A DNA stretch of 64,000 nt from JAEUOS01 sp031423955 (GTDB taxonomy: Bacteria > Pseudomonadota > Gammaproteobacteria > Burkholderiales > JAEUOS01): positions 1 through 64,000 of the forward strand of contig JANPGJ010000305.1 of the NCBI GenBank assembly GCA_031423955.1, in the 5' to 3' direction. This document shows, one piece after another, positions 7,431-16,515 of the stretch. The notes under the pieces are model-generated. The model did not search any database. It saw only the letters and a program-made list of their open reading frames with translations, and was not told the DNA's origin. Numbering within the stretch: the first letter of the stretch is position 1; each line of letters begins with the position of its first letter. The position numbers and the translations under genes were made by a program.

Positions 7431-8620
7431 AACGAAAATGCGAACAAGCCGCCGTTGCGACTCTGCACCAGAAGTCCGTCGTCGGTACCAAACTGCAGGC
7501 GAATGGGTGCCGCGGCAATCCAGCCACCCTCGGTTGACACCCGGCCTACCAGACTGCCATCCTCGCGGGCCAAGGCGTGGAGAACACCCTGATAATCGCC
7601 AACAATGACTACGCGTCCGATCGACAACGGGGCAGAAATACGCCGGTTGAGCAGTCGGTCCTGCTTCCAGATACTGCTGCCGGTATCGAGTGCCAAACCG
7701 ACGACCGATGAGCGATCGTCGGACACGTAGGCAAAGCGCGCGTCGGCCGCCATTCCGGTCTGACTGGAAACATCGCGTGACCACACTGGTTGTCCATTGG
7801 CGATATCAAAGCAAGCGACGCGTCCCTGATAGGCGACTGCGCATGCCACCCGATCGCCAATCACCGGAACGCCTGTGAGGTCGGCAATCCGTTCAAGTTC
7901 AGTCGCACCTTTGGGCTGGGCCACCGTGCCCTCCCACCGGACGCTGCCGTTGAGCGCGGCAAGCGCCACCAGTTTGCCCCCCGGAAATCCAGCGAAAATG
8001 GTGCCGCGATCTACGGTCAGGCCGGCAAAGTTGCGCAATACCAGCGCCGGCGCGGCCCGCTGATAGGCCCAGCGTCGTTTGCCGTCTGCAGCGCTGAAGG
8101 CGTGAATCCGGTTGTCATTGCTGCGCACCAGCACCAGTCCATCCGCCACCATTGGCGTTGCAAGGACTTCGCTGGAGGCTTGCGCCTTCCATCGCTCCTT
8201 TCCATTGGCATCGAATGCGAGGACTTCGCCCTTGACTGTCGCGACGATGACGACGCCGGCGCCGGCTCCGGTGCCTGCGGACAGGCCCGCTCGATTGGCC
8301 TGGATGCGCCACTTTTGCGTGCCGTTTGCTGCATCGAATGCGGCAAGCGTGCCGTCGGCAGCCGCGGCAAACACCATGCCATCGGCAACTGCGGGATTGA
8401 ACAAGAAGTTGCCGGCAGCGCCAACCCCGGCGCGCCAGATTTGCTTGAGTGCGAGAGTGCTCTGGATCGCCGTCAATGCCGCAGGTTGCGGGCCGGAGTC
8501 GCCCGAATCCCACCAGTTCAACGGGTTGAGCTTTTGCAGGCTCGAGCAGGCCGACAGCAGGGCGACTGCCAGCACAATCACAGCCCGCCGGACCGGCGCC
8601 GGAAACCGTATCAGTTTCAC
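7427..8620 (-). CDS. bamB: Outer membrane assembly lipoprotein BamB
   Basis: Lipoprotein of the BAM complex that inserts beta-barrel proteins into the outer membrane. With GTG 8620 it is 397 aa. The N-terminus has a positively charged region, a hydrophobic stretch and lipobox LLSAC with the lipidated cysteine near residue 25. The body shows PQQ/WD-like beta-propeller repeats (DGTLAAFDAANGTQKWR, GKLVALAALNGSVRWEG). The start overlaps the yfgM stop as GTGA. In many betaproteobacteria der follows bamB, but here the gene meets hpnE tail to tail. Confidence 0.95.
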   Translation of the reverse strand: MKLIRFPAPVRRAVIVLAVALLSACSSLQKLNPLNWWDSGDSGPQPAALTAIQSTLALKQIWRAGVGAAGNFLFNPAVADGMVFAAAADGTLAAFDAANGTQKWRIQANRAGLSAGTGAGAGVVIVATVKGEVLAFDANGKERWKAQASSEVLATPMVADGLVLVRSNDNRIHAFSAADGKRRWAYQRAAPALVLRNFAGLTVDRGTIFAGFPGGKLVALAALNGSVRWEGTVAQPKGATELERIADLTGVPVIGDRVACAVAYQGRVACFDIANGQPVWSRDVSSQTGMAADARFAYVSDDRSSVVGLALDTGSSIWKQDRLLNRRISAPLSIGRVVIVGDYQGVLHALAREDGSLVGRVSTEGGWIAAAPIRLQFGTDDGLLVQSRNGGLFAFSF

Positions 8621-9270
8621 GATTTTGTCAGGGATGGCGTTGCTCCGACCATATCGAGCTTGAACTCCAGCGCCGCCTTGAGGGTGTTGGCAGCACCGGA
8701 CTTTGCCAGCGCACCTTCCCACGCAGCGCGCGCTTCCGCAACCTTGCCCATTGCATACAGTACGTCACCCTTGCGGTCCGCGTAGAGCGCTTCGAACCGG
8801 GGAGGATGAGTGGCCTCAAGCAGTTTGAGCGCGGGTTCGAATTCCTTCTGATCGAGCAATATGCCGGCCAGTCGCACGCGCGCGACATGCTTGAGTTCCT
8901 CATCCCGCCCGTTGTCGAGCACCCATTGCAGCTGTGTGCGGGCCGCCGGCAGGTCGTTGGCATCAAATGAGGCTCGCGCCGCGATCAGGTTTCCCAAACT
9001 CGCAAACACGGTTCTTGGATACTGATCGGCCAGGGCTTTGCTGGCTTCCGCCACTTTTTTCGCGTCACCACCGGCCGCCAGTTTCTGCACGCCCTCGAAC
9101 ACTTGCGCCGCAGCGGTCGATTGCGTACGCTGGTAATAACTCCAGCCGTTGTAGGCGGCAATCGAGAGCAACACCAATGTGATGGCCAGCAGCAAGTGAT
9201 TGCCGTAGCGCTGCCACCATGCCTTTAATTGCGCAAGTTGTTCCTGCTCTTCGAGATCCAGGGCTGCCAT
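8617..9270 (-). CDS. yfgM: YfgM-family periplasmic chaperone, TPR protein
   Basis: A 217-aa ancillary SecYEG translocon subunit of the YfgM type. The N-terminus MAALDLEEQEQLAQLKAWW is the classic family start, followed by one membrane helix (HLLLAITLVLLSIAAYNGW) and a periplasmic TPR region. ATG 9270 is preferred over a TTG two codons upstream. It lies between hisS and bamB as in related genomes, and its stop overlaps the bamB start. Confidence 0.93.
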   Translation of the reverse strand: MAALDLEEQEQLAQLKAWWQRYGNHLLLAITLVLLSIAAYNGWSYYQRTQSTAAAQVFEGVQKLAAGGDAKKVAEASKALADQYPRTVFASLGNLIAARASFDANDLPAARTQLQWVLDNGRDEELKHVARVRLAGILLDQKEFEPALKLLEATHPPRFEALYADRKGDVLYAMGKVAEARAAWEGALAKSGAANTLKAALEFKLDMVGATPSLTKS

Positions 9271-9361
9271 GTTCAATCTTTCGTGTTATCGGAAATTGCG
9301 CAATTCGCAACAAAAATGCGCCTCTGGCGAGGCTGTCAGGTACCTGAGATCGATCATTCAA

Positions 9362-10678
9362 TCATGTCAATGTTTCCGGGATCAGCGCGATCACATGCTG
9401 CGCAAGGTCGCTCAGCTTGACACGCTTCTGGGTATCCGGAGTCCGCAACGTCTTGACTGCGACTTCACCCCCGGTGATTTCGTCGTCACCAATGATGATC
9501 GCGATCTGCGCTCCGCTGGCATCCGCTTTTTTCATCTGCGATTTGAATGAGCCACCGCCGCCATGCATGATCACGTCAAGCCCTGATGAACGAAGGATTT
9601 CCGCCGCCTGCAGTGCCAGACGTATGGTCGCATTGCCTGTGCTGCCCTGGTGCACGACGTAGACGTCGCAGGCCGCCCCACCGGACAGAACTGTGGATCC
9701 ACGCGCAAGTTCAAGCAGCCGTTCGACACCGATTGCGAACCCCACCGCTGGCGACGGCTTGCCGCCAAACAATTCGATCAGGCCATCGTAACGGCCACCA
9801 CCGCAGATCGTCCCCTGGGCGCCGAGTTCCGTGGTGATCCATTCGAACACCGTGAGATTGTAGTAATCGAGCCCGCGAACCAGGCGTGGATTGACCGAAA
9901 ACCCGATGCCTGCATCGTTCAGGAACAGTTGCAATTCGTCGAAATGCGCGCGGGAAGCATCACCCAGATGCTGTTCCAGCCTTGGCGCAGCGTCCACCAT
10001 TTCCTGCATCGCAGCATTCTTCGTGTCAAGTATGCGCAACGGGTTTGAATGAAGCCTGCGACGGGAGTCCTCATCGAGAAGCGCATGGTTTGACTGGAAA
10101 TAGTCCACCAGGGCAGCACGATGTGCGCGGCGCTCAAGGGGGGATCCAAGCGTGTTGAGTTCGAGGCGGACGCCGCTCAGCCCGAGGTCATCCCACAGAC
10201 GCTTGAGCATGATGATGAGTTCGGCATCGACATCCGGACCGCTGAAACCAAGCGCCTCGACATCGATCTGGTGAAATTGTCGATATCGGCCACGTTGCGG
10301 TCGCTCATGACGAAACACCGGTCCGATCGAGAATACCCGCTGCGGGCCGTTGTAGAGGAGGTTGTGTTCCACTGTTGCACGAACGATTCCAGCTGTGAAC
10401 TCCGGACGCATGGTCAGTTCGTCGCCATTGAGTCGGTCGGTGAAACTGAACATTTCCTTTTCGACAATGTCGGTGACCTCGCCAATGCCGCGGCGAAACA
10501 AGGCCGTTTGCTCCAGTACGGGGGTGCGCATGTTGCGATATCCGTAACTGTCAAGCCAGCCATGCAGATGGCGTTCGAGGGCCTGCCAGAGAACGCCATC
10601 GACCGGTACGATATCGTTCATGCCCTTGACCCCGGCCAGTCTCGGCGGGGGAGTTGAATGCGATTCTTTGGTTTCCAC
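9362..10678 (-). CDS. hisS: Histidyl-tRNA synthetase
   Basis: A class II aminoacyl-tRNA synthetase charging tRNA-His, about 438 aa from GTG 10678. Motif 2 (RPEFTAGIVRA, FRHERPQRGRYRQFHQ), the histidine-specific LVRGLDYYNLTVFEW and GGGRYDGL, and a C-terminal anticodon-binding domain are visible. The start is uncertain. GTG 10678 lies 7 bases after the ispG stop with a weak AGG site; an ATG at 10732 would overlap ispG by 47 bases and looks less likely. Confidence 0.95.
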   Translation of the reverse strand: METKESHSTPPPRLAGVKGMNDIVPVDGVLWQALERHLHGWLDSYGYRNMRTPVLEQTALFRRGIGEVTDIVEKEMFSFTDRLNGDELTMRPEFTAGIVRATVEHNLLYNGPQRVFSIGPVFRHERPQRGRYRQFHQIDVEALGFSGPDVDAELIIMLKRLWDDLGLSGVRLELNTLGSPLERRAHRAALVDYFQSNHALLDEDSRRRLHSNPLRILDTKNAAMQEMVDAAPRLEQHLGDASRAHFDELQLFLNDAGIGFSVNPRLVRGLDYYNLTVFEWITTELGAQGTICGGGRYDGLIELFGGKPSPAVGFAIGVERLLELARGSTVLSGGAACDVYVVHQGSTGNATIRLALQAAEILRSSGLDVIMHGGGGSFKSQMKKADASGAQIAIIIGDDEITGGEVAVKTLRTPDTQKRVKLSDLAQHVIALIPETLT

Positions 10679-10685
10679 AATCTGC

Positions 10686-11942
10686 CTATTCGACGCGCAC
10701 TGGGGTGTCGAAACGCTTCCTGACGTATTCATCTACGATTGCCTGGAACTCGCGGGCGATGTGATCCCCTTTGAGGGTTACGGTGCGCTCGCCATCGACA
10801 TAGACTGGAGCGACCGGAGTTTCACCGGTACCCGGAAGGCTGATGCCGATGTCCGCATGCTTGGATTCTCCGGGACCGTTGACCACGCAGCCCATGACAG
10901 CGACACGCATGCCCTCAACGCCCGGGTATCGCGCCTTCCAGTGCGGCATCTGCTCCCGCAAATAAGCCTGAATGTCTGCCGCCAGCGACTGGAACACCGT
11001 GCTGGTGGTACGTCCGCACCCGGGGCATGCGATTACCATCGGCGCGAATGACCGGAATCCCATTGTCTGCAGTATTTCCTGGGCGACGATCACTTCGCGG
11101 GTACGGTCGCCGCCTGGTTCGGGCGTCAACGAGATGCGAATGGTGTCGCCGATTCCTTCCTGCAGCAAGACAGCGAGCGCGGCGGTGGACGCCACGATGC
11201 CTTTTGAACCCATGCCGGCTTCAGTCAGTCCAAGATGCAGGGGATAGTCGCAGCGCCTCGACAGTTCACGATAAACGGTGATCAGATCCTGCACACCGCT
11301 CACCTTGCATGACAATACAATGCGGTCACCACCCAGCCCGAGTTGTTCGGCCCGGGCCGCGCTCTCGAGTGCCGAGACGATCAGGGCCTCGCGCAGCACG
11401 GCATCGGCAGATTCGGGCACGGCAAGGCCTGCGTTGCGGTCCATCAAGCGTGTCGCGAGATCCTGATCCAAACTGCCCCAGTTGACGCCGATCCGGACCG
11501 GTTTGTCGTGGCGGCACGCAATCTCGATCATGCTTGCGAAGTTGTCGTCGTGACGCGCGCCCTTTCCGACATTGCCAGGGTTGATGCGGTATTTTGACAA
11601 TGCCTCGGCGCAACTTGGATACTGCGCCAGCAACTTGTGACCATTGAAATGAAAGTCACCCACCAGCGGCACATCGACATTCATGCGATCAAGCTGCTCC
11701 CGGATCGCCGGGACGGCTGCCGCGGCTTCGGCCGAATTGACGGTGATGCGCACCACCTCGGACCCGGCACGCGCCAGATCCCTGACTTGGATGGCCGTGG
11801 CGATCGCGTCGGCAGTGTCGGTATTGGTCATCGACTGCACCATGATCGGTGCATCCCCGCCGACCAGGACTTCGCGCGTGCCGTAACGCAATGCAACCTG
11901 GCGAGTCACGCGCCGCAGCTTCAATCCACCAACGTCACTCAT
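10686..11942 (-). CDS. ispG: 4-hydroxy-3-methylbut-2-enyl diphosphate synthase IspG
   Basis: Iron-sulfur enzyme of the MEP isoprenoid pathway, 418 aa, the long betaproteobacterial form. Motifs include APIMVQSMTNTDTAD near the N-terminus, LVGDFHFNGH, NPGNVGKG, and cysteine motifs near the C-terminus (ACPGCGRT, VMGCVVNGPGES) that ligate the 4Fe-4S cluster. It supplies precursors that the nearby hpnCDE squalene enzymes ultimately consume. It sits between rodZ and hisS, 12 bases after rodZ. Confidence 0.97.
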   Translation of the reverse strand: MSDVGGLKLRRVTRQVALRYGTREVLVGGDAPIMVQSMTNTDTADAIATAIQVRDLARAGSEVVRITVNSAEAAAAVPAIREQLDRMNVDVPLVGDFHFNGHKLLAQYPSCAEALSKYRINPGNVGKGARHDDNFASMIEIACRHDKPVRIGVNWGSLDQDLATRLMDRNAGLAVPESADAVLREALIVSALESAARAEQLGLGGDRIVLSCKVSGVQDLITVYRELSRRCDYPLHLGLTEAGMGSKGIVASTAALAVLLQEGIGDTIRISLTPEPGGDRTREVIVAQEILQTMGFRSFAPMVIACPGCGRTTSTVFQSLAADIQAYLREQMPHWKARYPGVEGMRVAVMGCVVNGPGESKHADIGISLPGTGETPVAPVYVDGERTVTLKGDHIAREFQAIVDEYVRKRFDTPVRVE

Positions 11943-11954
11943 GAACGGCCCACT

Positions 11955-12905
11955 TCACTTGAGTTGCAAACGGGCGACAGAAACCTTGATGTAGGGGCTC
12001 ATGTCGACCTCTGCACCACGATAAAACAACCTGACGTCACGAGCGTTGCCTACCACCAATTCAAACGGAGGCTGACCATCCGCCCACTGCTCGCTACCGG
12101 CCAGATTGTTGCGTGAAAACACAACCCGCCCGCCGGTTTCGCGAATCTCCGTCCAGGACTCACCGCTGAAAACCAGGCGTATCTTTCCCTGCCCGGGAGC
12201 GGGCGCAACGGGCGACGCATCATTGATTGCGGGCTGTGGCCGGTCGGCCGGCGTGGCCAATGGCAGGCTTGGCGCAGCTTTAGATGCTCCTTCGGTTGTC
12301 AAAACACCGGCAGGTAAAGCGACCGGCGTCGCCGACTCTCCTTGCACAATCGGGCCGGCGGCCGCAGGTGCGGCCGGCGCTGTTGCCGCGCCCGACGTCT
12401 TGCTCTCCTTCGACTGGAACAGCGTCGCAGGTGCCTGCCAGTGATAAATCGAATACCCACCGACACCCGCGATGACCAAAACGATCGCCACCAACCATGG
12501 CCATGCGGATGCATGGGATGTGCTTGCCGCCGGAAACTGTGCGCGTGTCGAGGTCACGCTTTGCAACTGCACCGTAATCGGCCCGCTTCCCTGCTCGGCG
12601 GTGCGCTCCAGAATCTCCACCAATTTACCCGCGTCCATTCCAAGGAGGCGGGCGTAACCGCGCACGAATCCACGAACGAAAGGCAGCCCCGGCAACGCCT
12701 TGAAATCATCCGCCTCAACCGCATCGATCTGGCGCGGCGCGTATTTGAGGCGCTGCGCCACGTCGGCAATCGACAAACCAAGCCGCAGTCGCTCGGACTT
12801 GAGCTGCGTTCCGACCGTTGGTGCCGACGCCGGCTGGTCGGTGAATGCGGCGCGCGGCTCGGCTTCCGTCGCAAACCCGGATGCTTGTGCAACGTTTTCG
12901 CTCAT
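11955..12905 (-). CDS. rodZ: RodZ-like cell-shape protein (HTH, transmembrane, DUF4115)
   Basis: A 316-aa bitopic protein linking MreB to the membrane. Residues about 25-95 form a Cro-type helix-turn-helix (LKSERLRLGLSIADVAQRL). A membrane helix follows (WPWLVAIVLVIAGVGGYSIY), then an Ala/Pro-rich periplasmic linker and a C-terminal DUF4115 beta domain. ATG 12905 overlaps the pilW stop as ATGA, which fixes the start. Confidence 0.92.
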   Translation of the reverse strand: MSENVAQASGFATEAEPRAAFTDQPASAPTVGTQLKSERLRLGLSIADVAQRLKYAPRQIDAVEADDFKALPGLPFVRGFVRGYARLLGMDAGKLVEILERTAEQGSGPITVQLQSVTSTRAQFPAASTSHASAWPWLVAIVLVIAGVGGYSIYHWQAPATLFQSKESKTSGAATAPAAPAAAGPIVQGESATPVALPAGVLTTEGASKAAPSLPLATPADRPQPAINDASPVAPAPGQGKIRLVFSGESWTEIRETGGRVVFSRNNLAGSEQWADGQPPFELVVGNARDVRLFYRGAEVDMSPYIKVSVARLQLK

Positions 12906-13771
12906 TCGAACTTTCCCTGCTGCAGCAGCAGATATTGCTCGGAATTCGGATAGCGGCGCCGCAGTTGTGCGGCAAAACTCGATTCGGCCACCCGGTCCCC
13001 TGCCCTTCGCTCGATGCGCAATGCAAGCCACAGTGACTCGGCGGACGGCTCGTAATTCTTGTTGACGCGATCTACATGCAGCCGCGCCTTGTCGAACTCA
13101 TTGCGCCTCAAGTATATGTCGCTCAACCGGATGTTCGCACTTGCATTCATCGGGTCAAGGCTGACCGCCTTGCGAAAATACTCCTCGGCAGTAGTCTCAT
13201 CACCCATCCTTTGGGTACAGATCCCCGCATTCAGATACGCTTTGTCGGGCGTCGCATACAGCGGATTTTTCAACGCCAGCAGAAATCGTTCAATCGATTC
13301 GCGCTCGCGCTTGGACTGGCACAAAAACCAGCCATAGTTGTTCAGGGCATCGGAATCGTTGGGGAGGATTGAAAGCGATTTGCGGAACGCCTCGTCGGCC
13401 TTGGCATTTTCCCCGAGATCCATGTTGATCAGGCCCAATACGTTAAATGCCGTACCGTAATTGGGATCCGCGATCAGGGCCGCCTTGATTTCCTCAAGCG
13501 CCACGCCCAGCTGACCACGCTGGAAATAGTTGAACGCCAGTTCAGTACGCAGACGCGCGGTCTCCAGGCGGTCGCCACCGGGCAACTGTTGCTGCTGTTG
13601 CGCACGCTGAGCAACTTCGGCGCTGGTGCCCCGCGGCGTGGTCCCCGCCTGTCCGCCGCCCGGCATCATGGATTCGTTTGCGCCTGGCGCAGACTGGCAC
13701 GCAGCGACAGACAGCGCGGACGCTGCCATCAACAATCTGACCGCAGGAAGCCATTGCTGTTTGGTTGGCAT
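12902..13771 (-). CDS. pilW: Type IV pilus biogenesis/stability lipoprotein PilW (PilF)
   Basis: A 289-aa TPR lipoprotein needed for secretin assembly and pilus stability. The signal ends in lipobox SVAAC with the cysteine at residue 25. Several TPR units follow (AFNYFQRGQLGVALEEIKAA, GWFLCQSKRERESIERF). A poly-Gln run (RAQQQQQLPGG) precedes them. It lies between rlmN and rodZ in the conserved order and is translationally coupled to rodZ. Confidence 0.93.
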   Translation of the reverse strand: MPTKQQWLPAVRLLMAASALSVAACQSAPGANESMMPGGGQAGTTPRGTSAEVAQRAQQQQQLPGGDRLETARLRTELAFNYFQRGQLGVALEEIKAALIADPNYGTAFNVLGLINMDLGENAKADEAFRKSLSILPNDSDALNNYGWFLCQSKRERESIERFLLALKNPLYATPDKAYLNAGICTQRMGDETTAEEYFRKAVSLDPMNASANIRLSDIYLRRNEFDKARLHVDRVNKNYEPSAESLWLALRIERRAGDRVAESSFAAQLRRRYPNSEQYLLLQQGKFE

Positions 13772-13783
13772 GATTGACCCCGG

Positions 13784-14905
13784 TTACGCGGAAAAGATTG
13801 GACCTGCGTTGACCGCATTGGTTCGGTCAACGATCCGGATCGAACGACGCGTTCGATCTTTCACTTCCCCGGCCAACTGACCGCAGGCAGCGTCAATATC
13901 GTCGCCACGGGTTTTGCGGGTCGTGACAACCAGCCCGGCGTCAGCCAGCACACCTGCAAAGGCCCGCATCTGCTCCGCGGGCGTTCGTTTGAACGCGATC
14001 GCGCTACCAGCGATTGAAAACGGATTGAAGGGAATCAGATTGAACTTGCAGGGTACGTCACGGGTAAGGGTCACCAACTCACGCGCTTGCGCCAGGGAAT
14101 CATTGACGCCATCGAGCATGATGTATTCGAATGTCACGAAGTCGCGCGGCGCATGCGGCACATAGCGCCGGCAGGCATCCATCAGATCGCGCAGCGGATA
14201 CTTTCGATTGAGCGGCACAAGGGTATCGCGCAGGCGGTCATTGGACGCATGCAGGGAAACCGCAAGCGCAACCGGGCACTCGCGCGCCAGTCGGTCCATC
14301 ATCGGAACGACCCCCGAAGTGGAAATCGTCACTCGCCGCCGGGACAATCCGTAGGCGTTGTCATCAATCATCAAGTGCAAGGCTGCCACAGTTTGATCAA
14401 AGTTGAGCAACGGTTCCCCCATGCCCATGAACACGACATTCGTGACCGGGCGCTGGTTGGCGGAATTGCGCAGCAGCCGGCTGGCGACCCACAGCTGGCC
14501 GACGATCTCTGCGATCCCCAGGTTGCGTGAAAATCCTTGTTTCCCGGTGGAACAAAACGCGCAATCCACCGCGCATCCGGCCTGCGTGGAGACGCACAGG
14601 GTGCCACGCTCGTCTTCCGGTATGAACACAGCCTCCACCGCATTGCCGTTGCCGACGTCGAACAGCCATTTCCGCGTCCCGTCGCTGGCGACTCTGTCGC
14701 TGATCAGCGGCGGCGCGACAATTGTTGCCTCGCGCTCGAGGGTTACCCGCAAGCTGCTTGCGAGGTTGGTCATGGCAGCGAAATTGTCAACGCATGCCTG
14801 GTGCAGCCACTTTTTAACCTGCAGCCCCCGAAACGGCTTCTCTCCTCGCTCGGAAAACCAGGCGTCGAGCGCAGGGCTGTCAAGGTCGAGAAGGTTGGTC
14901 CGCAT
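13784..14905 (-). CDS. rlmN: Dual-specificity 23S rRNA/tRNA adenine-C2 methyltransferase RlmN
   Basis: A radical SAM enzyme that methylates A2503 of 23S rRNA and A37 of some tRNAs, 373 aa. The radical SAM cysteines are C111, C115 and C118 (GCAVDCAFCSTG), followed by VFMGMGEPLLN. A conserved C-terminal cysteine lies in DIDAACGQLAGE. ATG 14905 starts the family-typical MRTNLLDLDSPAL; it is 13 bases after the ndk stop. Confidence 0.97.
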   Translation of the reverse strand: MRTNLLDLDSPALDAWFSERGEKPFRGLQVKKWLHQACVDNFAAMTNLASSLRVTLEREATIVAPPLISDRVASDGTRKWLFDVGNGNAVEAVFIPEDERGTLCVSTQAGCAVDCAFCSTGKQGFSRNLGIAEIVGQLWVASRLLRNSANQRPVTNVVFMGMGEPLLNFDQTVAALHLMIDDNAYGLSRRRVTISTSGVVPMMDRLARECPVALAVSLHASNDRLRDTLVPLNRKYPLRDLMDACRRYVPHAPRDFVTFEYIMLDGVNDSLAQARELVTLTRDVPCKFNLIPFNPFSIAGSAIAFKRTPAEQMRAFAGVLADAGLVVTTRKTRGDDIDAACGQLAGEVKDRTRRSIRIVDRTNAVNAGPIFSA

Positions 14906-14918
14906 GACGCAGGGGGGG

Positions 14919-15344
14919 CTAGCGCGAGTAGATATTGAGGGCCGGGAAGAAATAGGCGATCTCGTTGCGCGCAGTATCGGCCCCGTCCGAGCCATGGGCT
15001 GCGTTGGCATCGATCGAGTCTGCGAAGTCGGCCCGTATTGTGCCGGCAGCCGCTTTTTTGGGGTCAGTGGCCCCCATCAGATCGCGATTCTTGAGGATTG
15101 CGTTTTCACCTTCGAGGACTTGCACCATGACGGGACCGGAAATCATGAAATCGACAAGGTCCTTGAAAAACGGGCGATCGCGATGCACCGCATAGAAACC
15201 TTCGGCTTCTGCACGTGACAGTTGGGTCATGCGCGCAGCGATCACTTTCAGGCCCGCATCTTCGAAGCGCTGGTAGATTTTGCCGATCACATTCTTGGCT
15301 ACTGCATCAGGCTTGATGATCGACAGGGTTCGCTCGAGAGACAT
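14919..15344 (-). CDS. ndk: Nucleoside diphosphate kinase
   Basis: Transfers the gamma-phosphate between nucleoside triphosphates and diphosphates through a phospho-histidine. The product is 141 aa, normal length, with MSLERTLSIIKPDAVAKN at the N-terminus and the catalytic histidine in NAAHGSDG near residue 117. It is the first gene of the ndk-to-bamB row, with a likely promoter just upstream. Confidence 0.98.
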   Translation of the reverse strand: MSLERTLSIIKPDAVAKNVIGKIYQRFEDAGLKVIAARMTQLSRAEAEGFYAVHRDRPFFKDLVDFMISGPVMVQVLEGENAILKNRDLMGATDPKKAAAGTIRADFADSIDANAAHGSDGADTARNEIAYFFPALNIYSR

Positions 15345-15370
15345 GTGGAAAAACTCCAAATAAATTAAGG

Positions 15371-15402
15371 TTTTGGATGGTACAAGTTAATCCAAAATTA
15401 TA
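15371..15402 (-). promoter_or_regulatory. Extended -10 promoter with inverted repeat upstream of ndk
   Basis: On the minus strand TGGTATAAT (hexamer at 15397-15402) is an extended -10 element; no good -35 is seen. Immediately downstream, TTTTGGAT (15371-15378) and ATCCAAAA (15390-15397) form an 8-bp inverted repeat with an 11-base centre spanning the expected start site. It could be an operator or the foot of the 5' leader. Confidence 0.5.
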
Positions 15403-15474
15403 CCAAAGCCATGCCTGCGATGGCAGCCAGCGCAAGAGCGGCCGGATGCAACCTATCCGGAACTGTGATTCGGC

Positions 15475-16515
15475 CTAGTAATTTTCATCCGCCCCCCCAT
15501 TGCTGCCTCGCAACATTGGCCTGAATTCAAGCAATAGCGTGGCGCGCCGTCGGGTCAACCGAATATTGCCGTGAAGCCATTCAAGCTTTGTATCGCTACT
15601 GCTGTCCGCGATCGCCTTGATGAGAGCCGCCAGGCGGGCGCGTGATGGCGCGCGCGCACCTGCCTTGGCCAGCCAGCGACGCAACAAATTTGCCTGGCGC
15701 TCGGGCGAAAGACTTGCAAGCCGGATGCAGTCAAGTCCGCCGCCGACAGCCACTGCCTGAAGGTCAATCTCGGCCAAGTCGTCAAGCAGCGCTGCCGCTT
15801 GTGCTTGAAGTACGGAAGCACGCGCGAGCATGCGTGCTGGCGCCGGAAAAGTGTCGCCCAACAAGGGGATTATTCGATGTCGCAGGAAGTTGCGACGCAA
15901 GCCGCAATCAAGATTGCTCTCGTCATCGACCCAGGTCAGACCGGCGTCATTGGCGTAGACCTGTAGTAGCGCCCGATCAACCTCGAGTAACGGACGCCAG
16001 CACAGTGGACCGCCAACCGCGGTAGGCAGGTCGCCAAGCCTTGCCATGCCTGCCAGGCCTTTCGGCCCCGCACCGCGCAGCAACTGGAGCAGCAAGGTCT
16101 CGGCTTGATCGTCGGCATGCTGGGCCAGCGCCACGACATCAGCCTCGACTGCGCCAAATGCCGCGTAGCGTGTTTCACGTGCTTCTTCTTCGAGACTGTG
16201 CCGAGCGCGATGTGCGATCCGAACTCGGACCATCCGGAGCCCAATGCCCATCGCTTCGCACACTCGCTCGCAGTGAAGCCCCCACGCATCTGCATTCGGC
16301 GACAAACCGTGATTGACGTGAAGGGCAGTCACCCGGAGCAAACCCGCGTCCGCTTCATCAGCCAGCAAATCGAGCAGGACCGATGAGTCAAGACCGCCGG
16401 AGAAACCGACACAAATGGTCGGTACCGGCTTCCGGATGGCGCTCACCAATGCGCGAATACCCGCGCGCACCTGCGATCGCAAGCCGGCGATCCGATCAGC
16501 TGGCAATTTCCTCAA
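15475..16515 (-). CDS. tilS: tRNA(Ile)-lysidine synthetase TilS, short form
   Basis: Converts C34 to lysidine in the CAU-anticodon tRNA-Ile, so it is normally essential. The N-type ATP pyrophosphatase P-loop VGFSGGLDSSVLLDLL lies near residues 37-52, followed by the ALHVNHGLSP and ALAQHADDQAETLLLQLLRG motifs and a substrate-binding helical region. The product is about 346 aa, roughly 85 shorter than E. coli TilS; the C-terminal TilS_C domain appears absent. The longest frame starts at TTG 16515, overlapping accA by 20 bases. The true start could be an internal GTG. Confidence 0.9.
   Translation of the reverse strand: MRKLPADRIAGLRSQVRAGIRALVSAIRKPVPTICVGFSGGLDSSVLLDLLADEADAGLLRVTALHVNHGLSPNADAWGLHCERVCEAMGIGLRMVRVRIAHRARHSLEEEARETRYAAFGAVEADVVALAQHADDQAETLLLQLLRGAGPKGLAGMARLGDLPTAVGGPLCWRPLLEVDRALLQVYANDAGLTWVDDESNLDCGLRRNFLRHRIIPLLGDTFPAPARMLARASVLQAQAAALLDDLAEIDLQAVAVGGGLDCIRLASLSPERQANLLRRWLAKAGARAPSRARLAALIKAIADSSSDTKLEWLHGNIRLTRRRATLLLEFRPMLRGSNGGADENY

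Noticed and set aside
15440..15470. Terminator after tilS (CCGGAT...ATCCGG)
   Set aside because: A 6-bp stem exists but no T-tract follows on the minus strand.
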